The notes beneath the pieces are model-generated. The model was not told the DNA's origin. It worked only from the letters and a program-made list of their open reading frames with translations, and ran no database searches. Positions 1-8,248 of a stretch of DNA of 64,000 nucleotides are shown here, in pieces. The stretch is taken from NCBI GenBank assembly GCA_023701205.1, contig JAMPXJ010000001.1, forward strand, positions 62,001 through 126,000. Direction: 5' to 3'. The stretch comes from Oligoflexia bacterium. Lineage in GTDB: Bacteria; Bdellovibrionota; UBA1018. Position numbers and translations under genes: made by a program. Every line of letters starts with the position of its first letter. The first letter of the stretch is position 1.

Positions 1-514
1 GGATCTCGATGATCTGCTTGGGATCGAGACCGACGGTCGGCTCGTCGAGGATCAGGACCTTCGGGTTGTGCAGGAGCGCCTGGGCCAGGCCTACGCGCTG
101 GCGATAGCCTTTGGAGAGATTGCCGATGAGGCGCTTGCGTACGTCCCCCAGTCCGGTCTTCTCGATCGCGCCGGCCACGGCCGCCTTGGTCGCCGCCGAC
201 GGGATCTGGTGCAGGCGTGCGGCGAAATCGAGGTAATCCTCGACCTGCATCTCCGAATACACGGGCGGATTCTCCGGCAGGTAGCCCACGTTGCGCTTGA
301 CCTCGAGGGGCTTTTCGAAAACGTCGAAGCCGGCGACGTTCGCCGTGCCGGAGGTCGCCGGCATGAGTCCCGTCAGGACCTTCATGGTCGTGGACTTTCC
401 GGCGCCGTTGGGGCCGAGGAAGCCGACGATCTCGCCGGATTTGACCTCGAAGCTCAAGTCCTGGACCGCGGTGCGCGGGCCGTACATCTTGGTCAGGTGG
501 GAAACTTGGATCAT
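1..514 (-). CDS. ABC transporter ATP-binding protein (GldA/ABC-2 type), C-terminus outside window
   Basis: This is the ATPase subunit of an ABC-2-type exporter. The first 171 residues are visible and the gene runs off the window start. The translation opens MIQVSHLTKMYGPRTAV, with Walker A GPNGAGKST at about residues 33-41, a signature-like LSKGYRQR and Walker B VLILDEP followed by TVGLDP. The NVGYLPENPPVYSEM stretch resembles gliding-motility-type GldA and related ABC-2 ATPases. The ATG at 514 is preceded by AGGAGC at a good spacing. The membrane permease is expected beyond position 1 but cannot be seen, so the substrate is unknown. The family call is firm; the GldA label is only a similarity. 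Confidence 0.9.
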   Translation of the reverse strand, partial: MIQVSHLTKMYGPRTAVQDLSFEVKSGEIVGFLGPNGAGKSTTMKVLTGLMPATSGTANVAGFDVFEKPLEVKRNVGYLPENPPVYSEMQVEDYLDFAARLHQIPSAATKAAVAGAIEKTGLGDVRKRLIGNLSKGYRQRVGLAQALLHNPKVLILDEPTVGLDPKQIIEI

Positions 515-615
515 GATCGCTCCTGTTACCGATTCAACGATTACCGAAACGTTAACGTAACGAAAACCAAAAAGGGTACCGGCTATTAAAGAGCTTTGCC
601 GGCAAAAATCCAGTC

Positions 616-645
616 AAAAAAACCAACGCTCGGTGCTGGTTTTTC
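616..645 (-). terminator. Rho-independent terminator after the DHH phosphoesterase gene
   Basis: On the minus strand a short stem (CCAGCAC against GCGTTGG, one mismatch and one G-T pair) is followed by a run of seven T. It lies about 50 bases past the stop of the DHH gene. A-tracts on one side and T-tracts on the other could let it act in both directions. Confidence 0.6.
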
Positions 646-695
646 GTGCTTTTTTTCACAATGAGCCTGGGCGGGGCCTTGTCAAGCGGGCCGGG

Positions 696-1751
696 TCATT
701 TTCCGAATTTCTGGTAATTCTCGATCAGGCCTTCCAGGCGTTTGGTCACCGCCTCGACGGTCTTGTCGAGCGGCGCGGAGAGCGCAAGTCCGGCCGCGTA
801 CTCGTGTCCGCCGCCGCCCAGCTCCATCGCCACGCGATTGATGACCACGCGGCCTTTGGATTTCAGGGAGACGCGCACCTGGCCGTCGTCCTCCTCGCGG
901 AAGAGGCAGACCACCTCGGCATCTTTGAGCAGCAGCAGCAGGTTGAGGAACGACTGCGTGTCGTCGGCCGAAGCCTGGTGCTTTTTGCGCAGCTCGAGGC
1001 TCATCTCCAGCCAGGCGACGCGGCCTCCAGCCGAGACCCGGACGTTCTGCAGCATGTTGCCGAGCAGCTGCAGATGCGAGAGCTCCTTGGAAGAGTAGAT
1101 CGCCTGGTAGATTTCCTCCGGATTCACTCCGAGCCCGATCATCTCCGAGGCGATCTTGTGGGAGAGCGGCGTCGTACGGGCGTACCGGAAGCTGTTGGTG
1201 TCGGTCATCACCGAGACGTACAGGCCCTGTGCGACGTCCTCGTTGATCTTGGCGAGATTGAGATCCTCGAAAAAACGGTAAAGCAGCTCGCCGATGCTGC
1301 CGGACTCGGTGTCCGAAAGCAGCAGCGCGTGCGGCGGATAGGTGACCTCGGTCATCGGCTGCAGGTCGGGATGATGATCGAGGAAGACGATTTTCTTCGC
1401 CCGCAGCGAAAGCTCGCCCCAAAGCTTGCCCAGGCGCCTCGGATCGTTCGTATCCACGATGACCCAGAGGTCGCAGGTGTCCCAAAGCTCCACCTCGCCG
1501 GGGCCCAGCAGGATCTGGCCTTTCGGATCCAGGAAGCGGTAACGCTTCGGAAGCGGATCGGGATTATACACTCGGCAGGCCTTGCGCGCGCGTTTCAGAT
1601 AGTGAAACAGGGCGGCCTCCGCGCCCAGCCCATCGCCATCCGGCAGCAGGTGAGTGGAGATCAGCACGCGCTTGGACTGTTCCAGGAGCTCTTTGAACCT
1701 CTGGAATTCCTTGGTCTTCGAGAGCGGCAATGCTTTCGTTTTCTTGCTCAA
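696..1751 (-). CDS. nrnA: DHH/DHHA1 phosphoesterase, NrnA-like (oligoribonuclease / pAp phosphatase)
   Basis: Proteins of this family hydrolyse nanoRNAs, cyclic-dinucleotide products or 3'-phosphoadenosine 5'-phosphate in the cytoplasm. From the chosen start the protein has 351 residues. Metal-binding motifs are in the family order: HLLPDGDGLG (34-43), DTND (100-103) and the namesake DHH (125-127). The C-terminal DHHA1 motif GGGGHEYAAG is present. The frame stays open upstream to an ATG at 1814, but that start would overlap the divergent gene at 1798. A TTG at 1751, with GGCGGGG about nine bases upstream and followed by SKKTKALPL, fits better. Whether the enzyme acts on nanoRNA or c-di-nucleotides cannot be told from sequence. 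Confidence 0.88.
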   Translation of the reverse strand: MSKKTKALPLSKTKEFQRFKELLEQSKRVLISTHLLPDGDGLGAEAALFHYLKRARKACRVYNPDPLPKRYRFLDPKGQILLGPGEVELWDTCDLWVIVDTNDPRRLGKLWGELSLRAKKIVFLDHHPDLQPMTEVTYPPHALLLSDTESGSIGELLYRFFEDLNLAKINEDVAQGLYVSVMTDTNSFRYARTTPLSHKIASEMIGLGVNPEEIYQAIYSSKELSHLQLLGNMLQNVRVSAGGRVAWLEMSLELRKKHQASADDTQSFLNLLLLLKDAEVVCLFREEDDGQVRVSLKSKGRVVINRVAMELGGGGHEYAAGLALSAPLDKTVEAVTKRLEGLIENYQKFGK

Positions 1752-1797
1752 GCTATACACCCCGCCAGCCGAAAGGAGTTGAGAGGCGAGCACCCAA

Positions 1798-2127
1798 ATG
1801 AATATGACCGTCAAGCGTGACCAGATCGATCCCCTTTACGTCATCTTCGAGCAACACCTCTACAATTTTCAGGATTCTGACACAGACCGCAAGACCTTCA
1901 TAGGAAATATCGTACTGGAGTACTTTTCCTATCTGCGGAAGATGAACATCGTCATTCCGAAATCGCTCGAAGGCCCCGTCTTCGAGGAGCTGGCCTCGCA
2001 GGTCAGCACGATGTTGGTGAAAAAGATCTACGGCTGCGTCTCGATCCAGGATTATCAGAAGCAGATCCCGCAGCCTCTCCGCAAGAAAGCCCGTACCCGT
2101 TATGCCCGCCTGAAAAAGGCCGGCTAA
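1798..2127 (+). CDS. Conserved-looking hypothetical protein, 109 residues
   Basis: I do not recognise this family. The translation (MNMTVKRDQIDPLYVIFEQHLY...) is well mixed and soluble-looking, with no signal peptide or membrane segment and a basic tail (RKKARTRYARLKKAG). It has no cysteine motif apart from one Cys in KIYGCVS. It is divergent to the NrnA-like gene, with 46 bases between starts if that gene begins at its TTG. Its TAA overlaps the TAG of the convergent rimK-like gene by two bases (CTAA). A second in-frame ATG lies two codons in. The ribosome binding site is weak (GAGGCGAG). Amino-acid composition and the tight fit between neighbours support a real gene. Confidence 0.7.
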   Translation: MNMTVKRDQIDPLYVIFEQHLYNFQDSDTDRKTFIGNIVLEYFSYLRKMNIVIPKSLEGPVFEELASQVSTMLVKKIYGCVSIQDYQKQIPQPLRKKARTRYARLKKAG

Positions 2128-3035
2128 CGCCGCGAGCCCCGCCGCAAGCGATGCCGGCGCGCAATGTGCCGGATGATCATCGCCGCGATGTTGAGGCCGG
2201 TGGCGCGCTCGATCCCTTCGAAGCCCGGCGAGCTGTTCACCTCGAGAACTTTTGGGCCTCCACGGCTCTCCATCAGATCCACCCCGGCGATCTCGAGGCC
2301 GAGAGCGCGGGTCGCGCGGATCGCGGTCCGTTCGAAGGCCTTCGGCAGCTTCACGAGCGTGCCTTCGCCTCCGCGATGGATATTCGAGCGGAACTCGCCT
2401 TCGGGCGCGGTGCGCAGCATCGCGGCCACGACCTGGTTGCCGATGACGAACGCGCGGTAATCGCGGCCGGCGCCTTCGGCGATGAACTGCTGGATGATCA
2501 CGTCCTGCTCCAGGCTTTGCAGAGTCTCGTGAACGGTGGCGAGCGAGATGGGCGCGTTGAGCAACATGACCCCGCGGCCCTGGGTTCCCTGCAGCACCTT
2601 CATCACGACCGGCAGGCCGCCGACCGACTCGATCGCCGTACGGAATCCCCGCTGGCTGCGCGTGAGCACGCTCGCCGGCACGCGGATTCCCGCCTCGGAG
2701 AGGATCTGGAGACACCGCATCTTGTCGCGCGACTCGGCGATCGCGCGCGTCCCGTTGACGACGCAGACGCCGAGCGTCTCGAACTGGCGGACGACGGCCA
2801 GACCGTAGTCCGTGATCGAAGCGCCGATCCGGGGAAGCACGCAGTCGTAATCCGGGAGCGGCTGTGCCCCGACGATGATGCCCGAGCCTCGGGTGAGTCC
2901 GTTGAGCACCAGCTGGCACTCGAGCGGGTTGATGACGTCGCAGCGGATCGCGGGATTGCGGAACTTCCGCGCCTCGGCCAGCAGGCGGCGGATGCTGTGG
3001 AGATTCTTGTTGCGTGAGAGGATCGCGAGGCGCAT
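2124..3035 (-). CDS. rimK: RimK-family ATP-grasp ligase (alpha-L-glutamate ligase-like)
   Basis: RimK-type enzymes use ATP to add glutamate residues to a carboxyl group, classically the C-terminus of ribosomal protein S6, in the cytoplasm. The 303-residue length matches the family (about 300). The N-terminus MRLAILSRNKNLHSIRRLLAEA is a typical RimK opening. The body contains LPRIGASITDYG, the ATP-grasp loop KVLQGTQGRGVML, the QQFIAEGAGRDYRAFVIG region and the metal-binding VDLMESRGGPKVLEVNSSPGFEGIE near the C-terminus. The frame remains open far upstream across the opposite-strand propeller gene, but homology begins at the ATG at 3035. The acceptor could be S6 or another substrate; rpsF is not in the window. 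Confidence 0.9.
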   Translation of the reverse strand: MRLAILSRNKNLHSIRRLLAEARKFRNPAIRCDVINPLECQLVLNGLTRGSGIIVGAQPLPDYDCVLPRIGASITDYGLAVVRQFETLGVCVVNGTRAIAESRDKMRCLQILSEAGIRVPASVLTRSQRGFRTAIESVGGLPVVMKVLQGTQGRGVMLLNAPISLATVHETLQSLEQDVIIQQFIAEGAGRDYRAFVIGNQVVAAMLRTAPEGEFRSNIHRGGEGTLVKLPKAFERTAIRATRALGLEIAGVDLMESRGGPKVLEVNSSPGFEGIERATGLNIAAMIIRHIARRHRLRRGSRR

Positions 3036-3080
3036 CGGAGCTTTGCTCAATCTGGCTTTTACTGTAGCATTGCCTGGATC

Positions 3081-4331
3081 ATGGTCAAGCAAGGCTGGCG
3101 GGTAGTCCTGAGCGCTCTGGCCGCGGGGGTCATTTTCACCGCGACGACGCCCCTGGCGGCATCGGGCAAATCCGCCCGCGCTCCGCGGCCGGCCCGCGCC
3201 ATCGCCTCGGAGGCGCCGAAGCCGCGCAAGCTCTGGACGCGCAAGCTCGCCGGCCTCATCACGGACCTCGATGTTTCGCGCGACGGGAGCGCGATCCTGA
3301 TTTCGTCGGCCCCCAATCGCGAGCTCGCGGGAGGCTCCCGGAGCTATCTCCTTCAGAGCTTCGATGCGCGCGGCAGGATGCGCTGGCAGAAGGAGCCCGA
3401 CTCGCCGATCAAGGCCCAGGCCGTCTCGGCGGATGGCTCGCTTGCCGTGCTCGCGGCTTACGACGGGAGGCTCCGGGCGATCGCGCCGCGGGCGCGAGCC
3501 TATCGTGAGCTTTGGAGCGTCGAGGCCTCCTGTCGGCCTTTCCTCCTCAATGCGGCCCGGAAGATCCTCTGCTTCAACGATGACGACCAGGACCCCGCGC
3601 TGGCGTTCCAGGTCTTCGACTGGGAAGGACGGAAGCTGCTTTCCTATTCGGTCGCGCGGGACGCGCTCGAGTTCGCGCTCTCGGGGGACGAGAAGAGCTT
3701 CGCGGTCGCGCTGACGGGAGGGCTGGTGATCCTTTTCGATTCCGGCTTCCGTCCTCTCTGGCAGGGAAAGCTGGGCGGCGAGATCTCGGCGCTCGACGTC
3801 TCCTCGGGGGCGCAGCCGAGGGTCGCGGTGCTTTTCAACGAGCCGAAGAGCTTTCGGCAGAAATGGCTGATCCTGGATCCCCTCGGGGATTCGCGCGGCC
3901 GGGAGCCCGAGCCTCGCTCCCCGTCTGCGCGCCTGAATCGGCTTCGGTTCGAGCCGGACAGCCGCGACTCGGTCCTGGGCTTCGGCGTCGGCGCCGAAGA
4001 GCAGTTCGTCATCTCGGCAAGCCTCGCTCCGGAGGAGCGCGCCCTTCGCGAGAGCTGGCGGAAAACGGAACCGCGCTCGGCGGATTGCCAGCTCCTCGCC
4101 GAGCTTACGGGCATCGGAGCGGTGCTGGGGAGCGAGCCGCTGGCGGAAGGACCGCGGCATCCGGGCGTGGTCTTTCTCGATGGCCGGGGCCGGACGCTCG
4201 GGATGCTCCCGGTGGGAGGGGAGGAGGGAGCCTGCCTCTATGCGCATTCTTTCGCTTCGGACGCCGGGATGCTGGCGATGGCGCTGGATGACGGGACCTT
4301 CTCCGCGTTCGGCCTTCAGGACCCGCGATAA
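3081..4331 (+). CDS. Exported beta-propeller-like (WD40/PQQ-type) repeat protein
   Basis: This 416-residue protein starts with a signal peptide (MVKQGWRVVLSALAAGVIFTA, then TTPLAASGK) and is probably periplasmic. The rest consists of repeating four-strand-like units with turns such as DVSRDGSAILISS, AVSADGSLAVLAAYDG and FALSGDEKSFAVALTGG, the rhythm of a WD40 or PQQ-like propeller. There is no catalytic motif that I recognise, so function is unknown. The start is 45 bases from the divergent rimK-like start. The stop codon sits on the edge of the hpf terminator hairpin coming from the other side. Confidence 0.72.
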   Translation: MVKQGWRVVLSALAAGVIFTATTPLAASGKSARAPRPARAIASEAPKPRKLWTRKLAGLITDLDVSRDGSAILISSAPNRELAGGSRSYLLQSFDARGRMRWQKEPDSPIKAQAVSADGSLAVLAAYDGRLRAIAPRARAYRELWSVEASCRPFLLNAARKILCFNDDDQDPALAFQVFDWEGRKLLSYSVARDALEFALSGDEKSFAVALTGGLVILFDSGFRPLWQGKLGGEISALDVSSGAQPRVAVLFNEPKSFRQKWLILDPLGDSRGREPEPRSPSARLNRLRFEPDSRDSVLGFGVGAEEQFVISASLAPEERALRESWRKTEPRSADCQLLAELTGIGAVLGSEPLAEGPRHPGVVFLDGRGRTLGMLPVGGEEGACLYAHSFASDAGMLAMALDDGTFSAFGLQDPR

Positions 4332-4358
4332 AAAAAGGCCGCTCCCGGGGGAGCGGCC
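4331..4358 (-). terminator. Strong bidirectional-looking terminator closing the lptCA-lptB-rpoN-hpf operon
   Basis: A perfect stem (GGCCGCTCCC against GGGAGCGGCC, 4337-4346 and 4349-4358) is followed on the minus strand by a T run at 4330-4336. It lies just past the hpf stop and abuts the stop codon of the convergent propeller gene. A near-identical stem sequence ends the lon gene (49441-49472). Confidence 0.85.
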
Positions 4359-4386
4359 TCGAATCGCGCCGGCCTGATCAGGCGGC

Positions 4387-4716
4387 TCAGGAAGTTGCGG
4401 AGGGCCGACCGGAGTTGCCGTTCCGGTGCAGGTGGTCCTTCACGATCTCCTTGTGCTTGCGCAGCTGCTTCTCGATCTTGTCGAGCGTGGAGTCGATGGA
4501 GGCGTGGAAATCCCCGGTCGCGGCCTCGCCGAAATAATCCATGTTGTTGCCCACGAGGTGACAGTGCGCGACCTTCTCCATGTTCTCGATGGAGAAGTTC
4601 CAGGTCACCGAGATCCGGCCGTTGAAATACTTTTTCAGCCGCTCGGATTTCTCCTGGGTGTAAGTCCTCAACGCATCGCTCGTATCCATGTGCTTGAAGC
4701 TGATGTTCAGTTGCAT
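4387..4716 (-). CDS. hpf: Ribosome hibernation-promoting factor, short form
   Basis: HPF binds the decoding centre of 30S subunits and helps store ribosomes as inactive dimers under starvation. The 109-residue protein opens MQLNISFKHMDTSDALRTY and contains YFGEAATGDFHASIDSTLDKIEKQLRKHKE, the hallmark of this family. Its length corresponds to the short HPF/YfiA class without the long-form dimerisation domain. The ATG at 4716 follows GGGAGG; the longer frame to 4752 has no such support. It lies directly downstream of rpoN, the order found in many proteobacteria. Confidence 0.93.
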   Translation of the reverse strand: MQLNISFKHMDTSDALRTYTQEKSERLKKYFNGRISVTWNFSIENMEKVAHCHLVGNNMDYFGEAATGDFHASIDSTLDKIEKQLRKHKEIVKDHLHRNGNSGRPSATS

Positions 4717-4825
4717 CTGCGACCTCCCTCTCTCTCGTGTTCGCCGGGCCATCGCGGCACCGGGCGTTTTCGCGCCAAACGGCGGGCTCGGTGGCGCCCG
4801 CCGCTTCCGCGGAAAACTTCGTTTC

Positions 4826-6313
4826 TTAAATGATCTTCTTTCTCTTCCCTGAAGAAAGGATGCCCAGCATGTCGCGGTACTTGGCCACGGTACGGCGGGC
4901 GATATCGATGTTCTCCGACCTCAGAAGCTCGACGATCTTCTGGTCGGAGAGCGGGTTCTTCACGTCCTCCTTCTGGATCATCTGCCGGATCTTCTCCTTG
5001 ACGGCCTCGCTGGCGAGCGCGTCCGAGCCGTCGGCCGAGCTGATGCTGGAGTTGAAGAAGTACTTCAGCTCGAAGATGCCTACGGGCGTATGCACGAATT
5101 TGTTGGTTGTCACGCGAGAGATCGTCGACTCGTGCATGCCGATGTCGTTGGCCACGTCCTTCAGGATCATCGGCTTCAGCAGCTGGACCCCTTTCTCGAA
5201 GAAGTCGCGCTGGCGGCGGACGATCGCCTCGGTGACCTTGTAGATCGTCTTTTGCCGGTTATGGATCGAGCGGATGAGCCAAACGGCCGAGCGAAGCTTC
5301 TCCTGCACGTATTCCTTGGTGACCTTGTTGGATTCCTTCTGGGCCGAGGAGAGGATGTTCTTGTAATAGGGCGAGATGCGGAGCTTCGGCATCCCGTCCT
5401 CGTTCAGCACGATGACGAACTCGTCGGCGACCTTGTAAACGTAGATGTCCGGCGTGATGTACTGGGTGTCGCTCGTGTGGAACGAGCGGCCGGGCTTGGG
5501 CTCGAACTCCAGGATGAGGCGCGTCGCCTCGATGACCTTCTCGAGCGGGACATTCAACGCCTTCGCGACGGCCTGGTAATTCTTGCGCTCGAGGTCCCCG
5601 AGATGGCCCGCGATGATCTGCTCGACCAGCGGCTGCCGGGGATTCATGAAGCGAGCCTGGATCGCCAGGCACTCCTGCAGGTTCCGCGACCCGACTCCGA
5701 GCGGGTCGAAGTTCTGGACCATCTTGAGCACTTCCTCGGCATCCTCGAGCTCCATCGCCGCTTCGCGCGCGATGTCCTCGAGGTTGGCGTTGAAGTAGCC
5801 GTCATCCGACAGGTTGCCGATGATGAGCTCGCCGAGCTTGCGTTCCTGGTCCGTGAGCGAAGCCATCGAAAGCTGCCAGGCCAGGTGATCCTCGAGGGTC
5901 GTGGTCTTGGTCAGGACGTTCTCGAAGCTGGGGAGCTCCTCGTTGACCTCGCGCATGGACGGAGCGGAGCTCGAGCTCGAGTTGAACTCCTCGACGTAGG
6001 ATTCCCAGTTGAAGTCGTCCTTGCCCGTGACCAGCTGCTCTTCCTGGGCCTTGGGCTTGATGAAGGAGTCCTCGTCGCGCTGCTGGTCGCGTTCGGGATC
6101 GGGCGCATCGGGGCTGGTCTCCGCGGGGGCCTGGTTCTCCCCTTCGGGGGTTTCCGAGAGCTCCTCGAGGACGGGATTTTCCATCAGCTCCTGGTTGACG
6201 ACCTCCGCGAGCTCCATCCGGTTGAGCTGCAGCAGCTTGATCGCCTGCTGCAACTGTGGCGTCATGACCAACTGCTGGCTGAGTCTCAGGCTCTGTTTGA
6301 TTTCTAAGGCCAT
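4826..6313 (-). CDS. rpoN: RNA polymerase sigma-54 factor
   Basis: Sigma-54 directs RNA polymerase to -24/-12 promoters that need an ATP-driven enhancer-binding protein. The 495-residue protein shows the Gln/Leu-rich region I (LRLSQQLVMTPQLQQAIKLLQL, residues about 9-30), an acidic region II (about 50-110), the core-binding region and the C-terminal RpoN box ARRTVAKYR starting near residue 472. It lies between lptB and hpf on the same strand, 50 bases from lptB and 109 from hpf, the classic proteobacterial neighbourhood. The short gaps suggest co-transcription. Confidence 0.97.
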   Translation of the reverse strand: MALEIKQSLRLSQQLVMTPQLQQAIKLLQLNRMELAEVVNQELMENPVLEELSETPEGENQAPAETSPDAPDPERDQQRDEDSFIKPKAQEEQLVTGKDDFNWESYVEEFNSSSSSAPSMREVNEELPSFENVLTKTTTLEDHLAWQLSMASLTDQERKLGELIIGNLSDDGYFNANLEDIAREAAMELEDAEEVLKMVQNFDPLGVGSRNLQECLAIQARFMNPRQPLVEQIIAGHLGDLERKNYQAVAKALNVPLEKVIEATRLILEFEPKPGRSFHTSDTQYITPDIYVYKVADEFVIVLNEDGMPKLRISPYYKNILSSAQKESNKVTKEYVQEKLRSAVWLIRSIHNRQKTIYKVTEAIVRRQRDFFEKGVQLLKPMILKDVANDIGMHESTISRVTTNKFVHTPVGIFELKYFFNSSISSADGSDALASEAVKEKIRQMIQKEDVKNPLSDQKIVELLRSENIDIARRTVAKYRDMLGILSSGKRKKII

Positions 6314-6363
6314 CTTTTCGCGTGATCTTCTTCCGTACGCATGAATCGTACTTTAGCTGCGAT

Positions 6364-7122
6364 TTAAAACTGGAAATTTTCCCCCAGGTACGTCTCCCGA
6401 GCCGTGCGGCTGTTGGCGATCTCCGCCGGCGTACCTTTCTCGACGATTCTACCACTATTCAGCAAATAACCCAAATCGCAAATCTCTAATGTTTCCCGTA
6501 CGTTATGGTCTGTAATGAGAATTCCGATCCTTCTTTTTTTCAGGACTTGGATCATTCTTTGAATGTCGGCCACCGCGATCGGATCGATCCCCGCGAAGGG
6601 CTCGTCTAGCAAGAGGAATACCGGATTCAAGGCCAGGGCACGAGCAACCTCGACCCTCCGCCGCTCGCCGCCGGAGAGCGTATAAGCCTTCTGCCTGGCG
6701 ATATGATTGATGTTGAACTCGTCGAGAAGCTTGTGAAGCGTCTCCTGGCGCTCGGACTGGTTCAGCGGGAGCGTTTCGAGCACGGCGAGGATGTTTTCCT
6801 CCGCAGTCATCCGGCGAAAGACCGAAGCCTCCTGTGGGAGGTACGCGATCCCGCCTTGGGCGCGCTGATGCATGGGCCAGCGGGTGATCTCCGTATCGTC
6901 GAGGGTCACCTTGCCCTCGTCCGACTGGACGAGCCCCACCACCATGTAAAACGACGTGGTCTTACCCGCGCCGTTGGGGCCCAGGAGCCCCACGACCTGG
7001 CCGGACTCCACCTCCAAGCTCACTCCATTCACGACCGAGCGCCCTTTGTAGGCTTTTTTCAGATCCACCGCCCGCAGGACGTGACGCTTCGGAGTTTCGT
7101 CAGTTTCCCTGGCTGTATGCAT
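6364..7122 (-). CDS. lptB: LPS export ABC transporter ATP-binding protein LptB
   Basis: LptB powers extraction of lipopolysaccharide from the inner membrane by LptFG and its push across the Lpt bridge. The 252-residue protein carries Walker A GPNGAGKT (48-55), the Q-loop AYLPQEASVFRRM, signature LSGGERRR, Walker B FLLLDEPFAGIDP and the switch HNVRETLEICD, all LptB-like. About 15 extra residues (MHTARETDETPKRHV) precede the canonical start. It overlaps the upstream lptC-lptA gene by 23 bases, indicating translational coupling. lptF and lptG are not in the window. Confidence 0.96.
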   Translation of the reverse strand: MHTARETDETPKRHVLRAVDLKKAYKGRSVVNGVSLEVESGQVVGLLGPNGAGKTTSFYMVVGLVQSDEGKVTLDDTEITRWPMHQRAQGGIAYLPQEASVFRRMTAEENILAVLETLPLNQSERQETLHKLLDEFNINHIARQKAYTLSGGERRRVEVARALALNPVFLLLDEPFAGIDPIAVADIQRMIQVLKKRRIGILITDHNVRETLEICDLGYLLNSGRIVEKGTPAEIANSRTARETYLGENFQF

Positions 7123-8173
7123 TGCTGTGCTCCACTTCGACGATATCCTTGTCCCGGTGCAGGACGATCACTTCGCCTGTGACTGTATCATTATCCTGAT
7201 AAACCTGGGGATACTCCGTGAGGACGATCACGTTTCGTTGCGCGTCAAAAACGGCCTTGCCGCCGGTCGCGTATTTCAGAGGCGAGGCGCTCGGCTTGGG
7301 CTCGGGTTTGACGGGAGCGGGGAGCTCCCGGATCAGCACATCTTCGTATGCGATGAGATGGTTCAGCCTCTTCGCGGCGTCGCCTTCCCCGTAATTCAGG
7401 TCGCTTCTGCGGCTTTGGGCGAAAAGCGAGGGCTGCCGGATCCTCACGAAGCGGCGCTCGAGAGGGCGCTCGGCGGACATGGTGAAATGGGCGGTTCGCC
7501 GAGCGCGGAATATCACGCACCGGTCCGAGTCGATGGTGGTTCGTTCGGAGCCGGGCGAAAGCGTGCGTACCTGGACGGCCCGGTCCAGGGTGATCCGGGA
7601 CTGCGCCATGTCGAAATCCATTCCGTAGCTGTCGAATTCCATCTTCTGGTTCTCGGTGGCGCTACCGTCCCCTTGGACCGGGTACCGGGCCGGGATCTCG
7701 ATCTTGCGCGCCTGGGGACGGTGGCGAAGGTAAGGGCTCCTCAGCACGAACCCGTCGGGAAAGGTCGTATGAACGTTACCGAAGATCTCGAGATCCCGTT
7801 CGTTCATGAAGTACTTGGCTTCGAGCCCGATGACGACCGTGATTTTTCCATCGGAGTCGTAAAGATAGGCTTTGACGTTCCTGGCATGGACCAGCTTTTC
7901 CTGGTTGTAAAGGAAGGCGGTTTCCGCCACCAGCTTCCACTGCTTCACCCCGTCCTGGGTCGAAACGTAATTGAACTTGTCGACGCTGTAGTCGGGGACC
8001 TGGCCCTGCGGTATCCCAGTAGCGAGCGGCTGATCGCCTTTAGGGATGAAATGCTCGGGGTCTGCCGCAATGCTTCCGCCATCCTGCTCCTCGTCAACCG
8101 ATGAGGGGGAAAGCATCACGATCTGAACCATGGTCAGGATCGAGATCGCGGCGATCAGGAAGCGTCGGAACAT
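7100..8173 (-). CDS. lptC: LptC-LptA-like fused LPS transport protein
   Basis: This 357-residue protein combines two Lpt-bridge modules. Residues about 5-21 form a membrane anchor. The next part (DYSVDKFNYVSTQDGVKQWKL..., about 60-150) resembles LptC, with KAYLYDSDGKITVVIGLEAKYF and FGNVHTTFPDGFVLRSPYLR. The last 100 residues (LIAYEDVLIRELP, then ATGGKAVFDAQRNVIVLTEYP and VTGEVIVLHRDKDIVEVEHS) have the repeating pattern of LptA/OstA. The protein is much longer than LptC (about 190). The AGGGGA before the ATG at 8173 is good. Together with lptB it would bridge the inner and outer membranes. The C-terminal assignment rests on pattern only. Confidence 0.82.
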   Translation of the reverse strand: MFRRFLIAAISILTMVQIVMLSPSSVDEEQDGGSIAADPEHFIPKGDQPLATGIPQGQVPDYSVDKFNYVSTQDGVKQWKLVAETAFLYNQEKLVHARNVKAYLYDSDGKITVVIGLEAKYFMNERDLEIFGNVHTTFPDGFVLRSPYLRHRPQARKIEIPARYPVQGDGSATENQKMEFDSYGMDFDMAQSRITLDRAVQVRTLSPGSERTTIDSDRCVIFRARRTAHFTMSAERPLERRFVRIRQPSLFAQSRRSDLNYGEGDAAKRLNHLIAYEDVLIRELPAPVKPEPKPSASPLKYATGGKAVFDAQRNVIVLTEYPQVYQDNDTVTGEVIVLHRDKDIVEVEHSNAYSQGN

Positions 8174-8248
8174 TCCCCTAAATTAAACCTTTTAAAGGAA
8201 AATTTCCGCCTAGAATCATGACTCAGGACGTTGTAGGGTGGGCGACCG

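Noticed and set aside
3036-4247. N-terminal extension of the rimK-like frame across the propeller gene
   Set aside because: The extension is Arg/Pro-rich shadow sequence; RimK homology begins at the ATG at 3035, giving the usual length.
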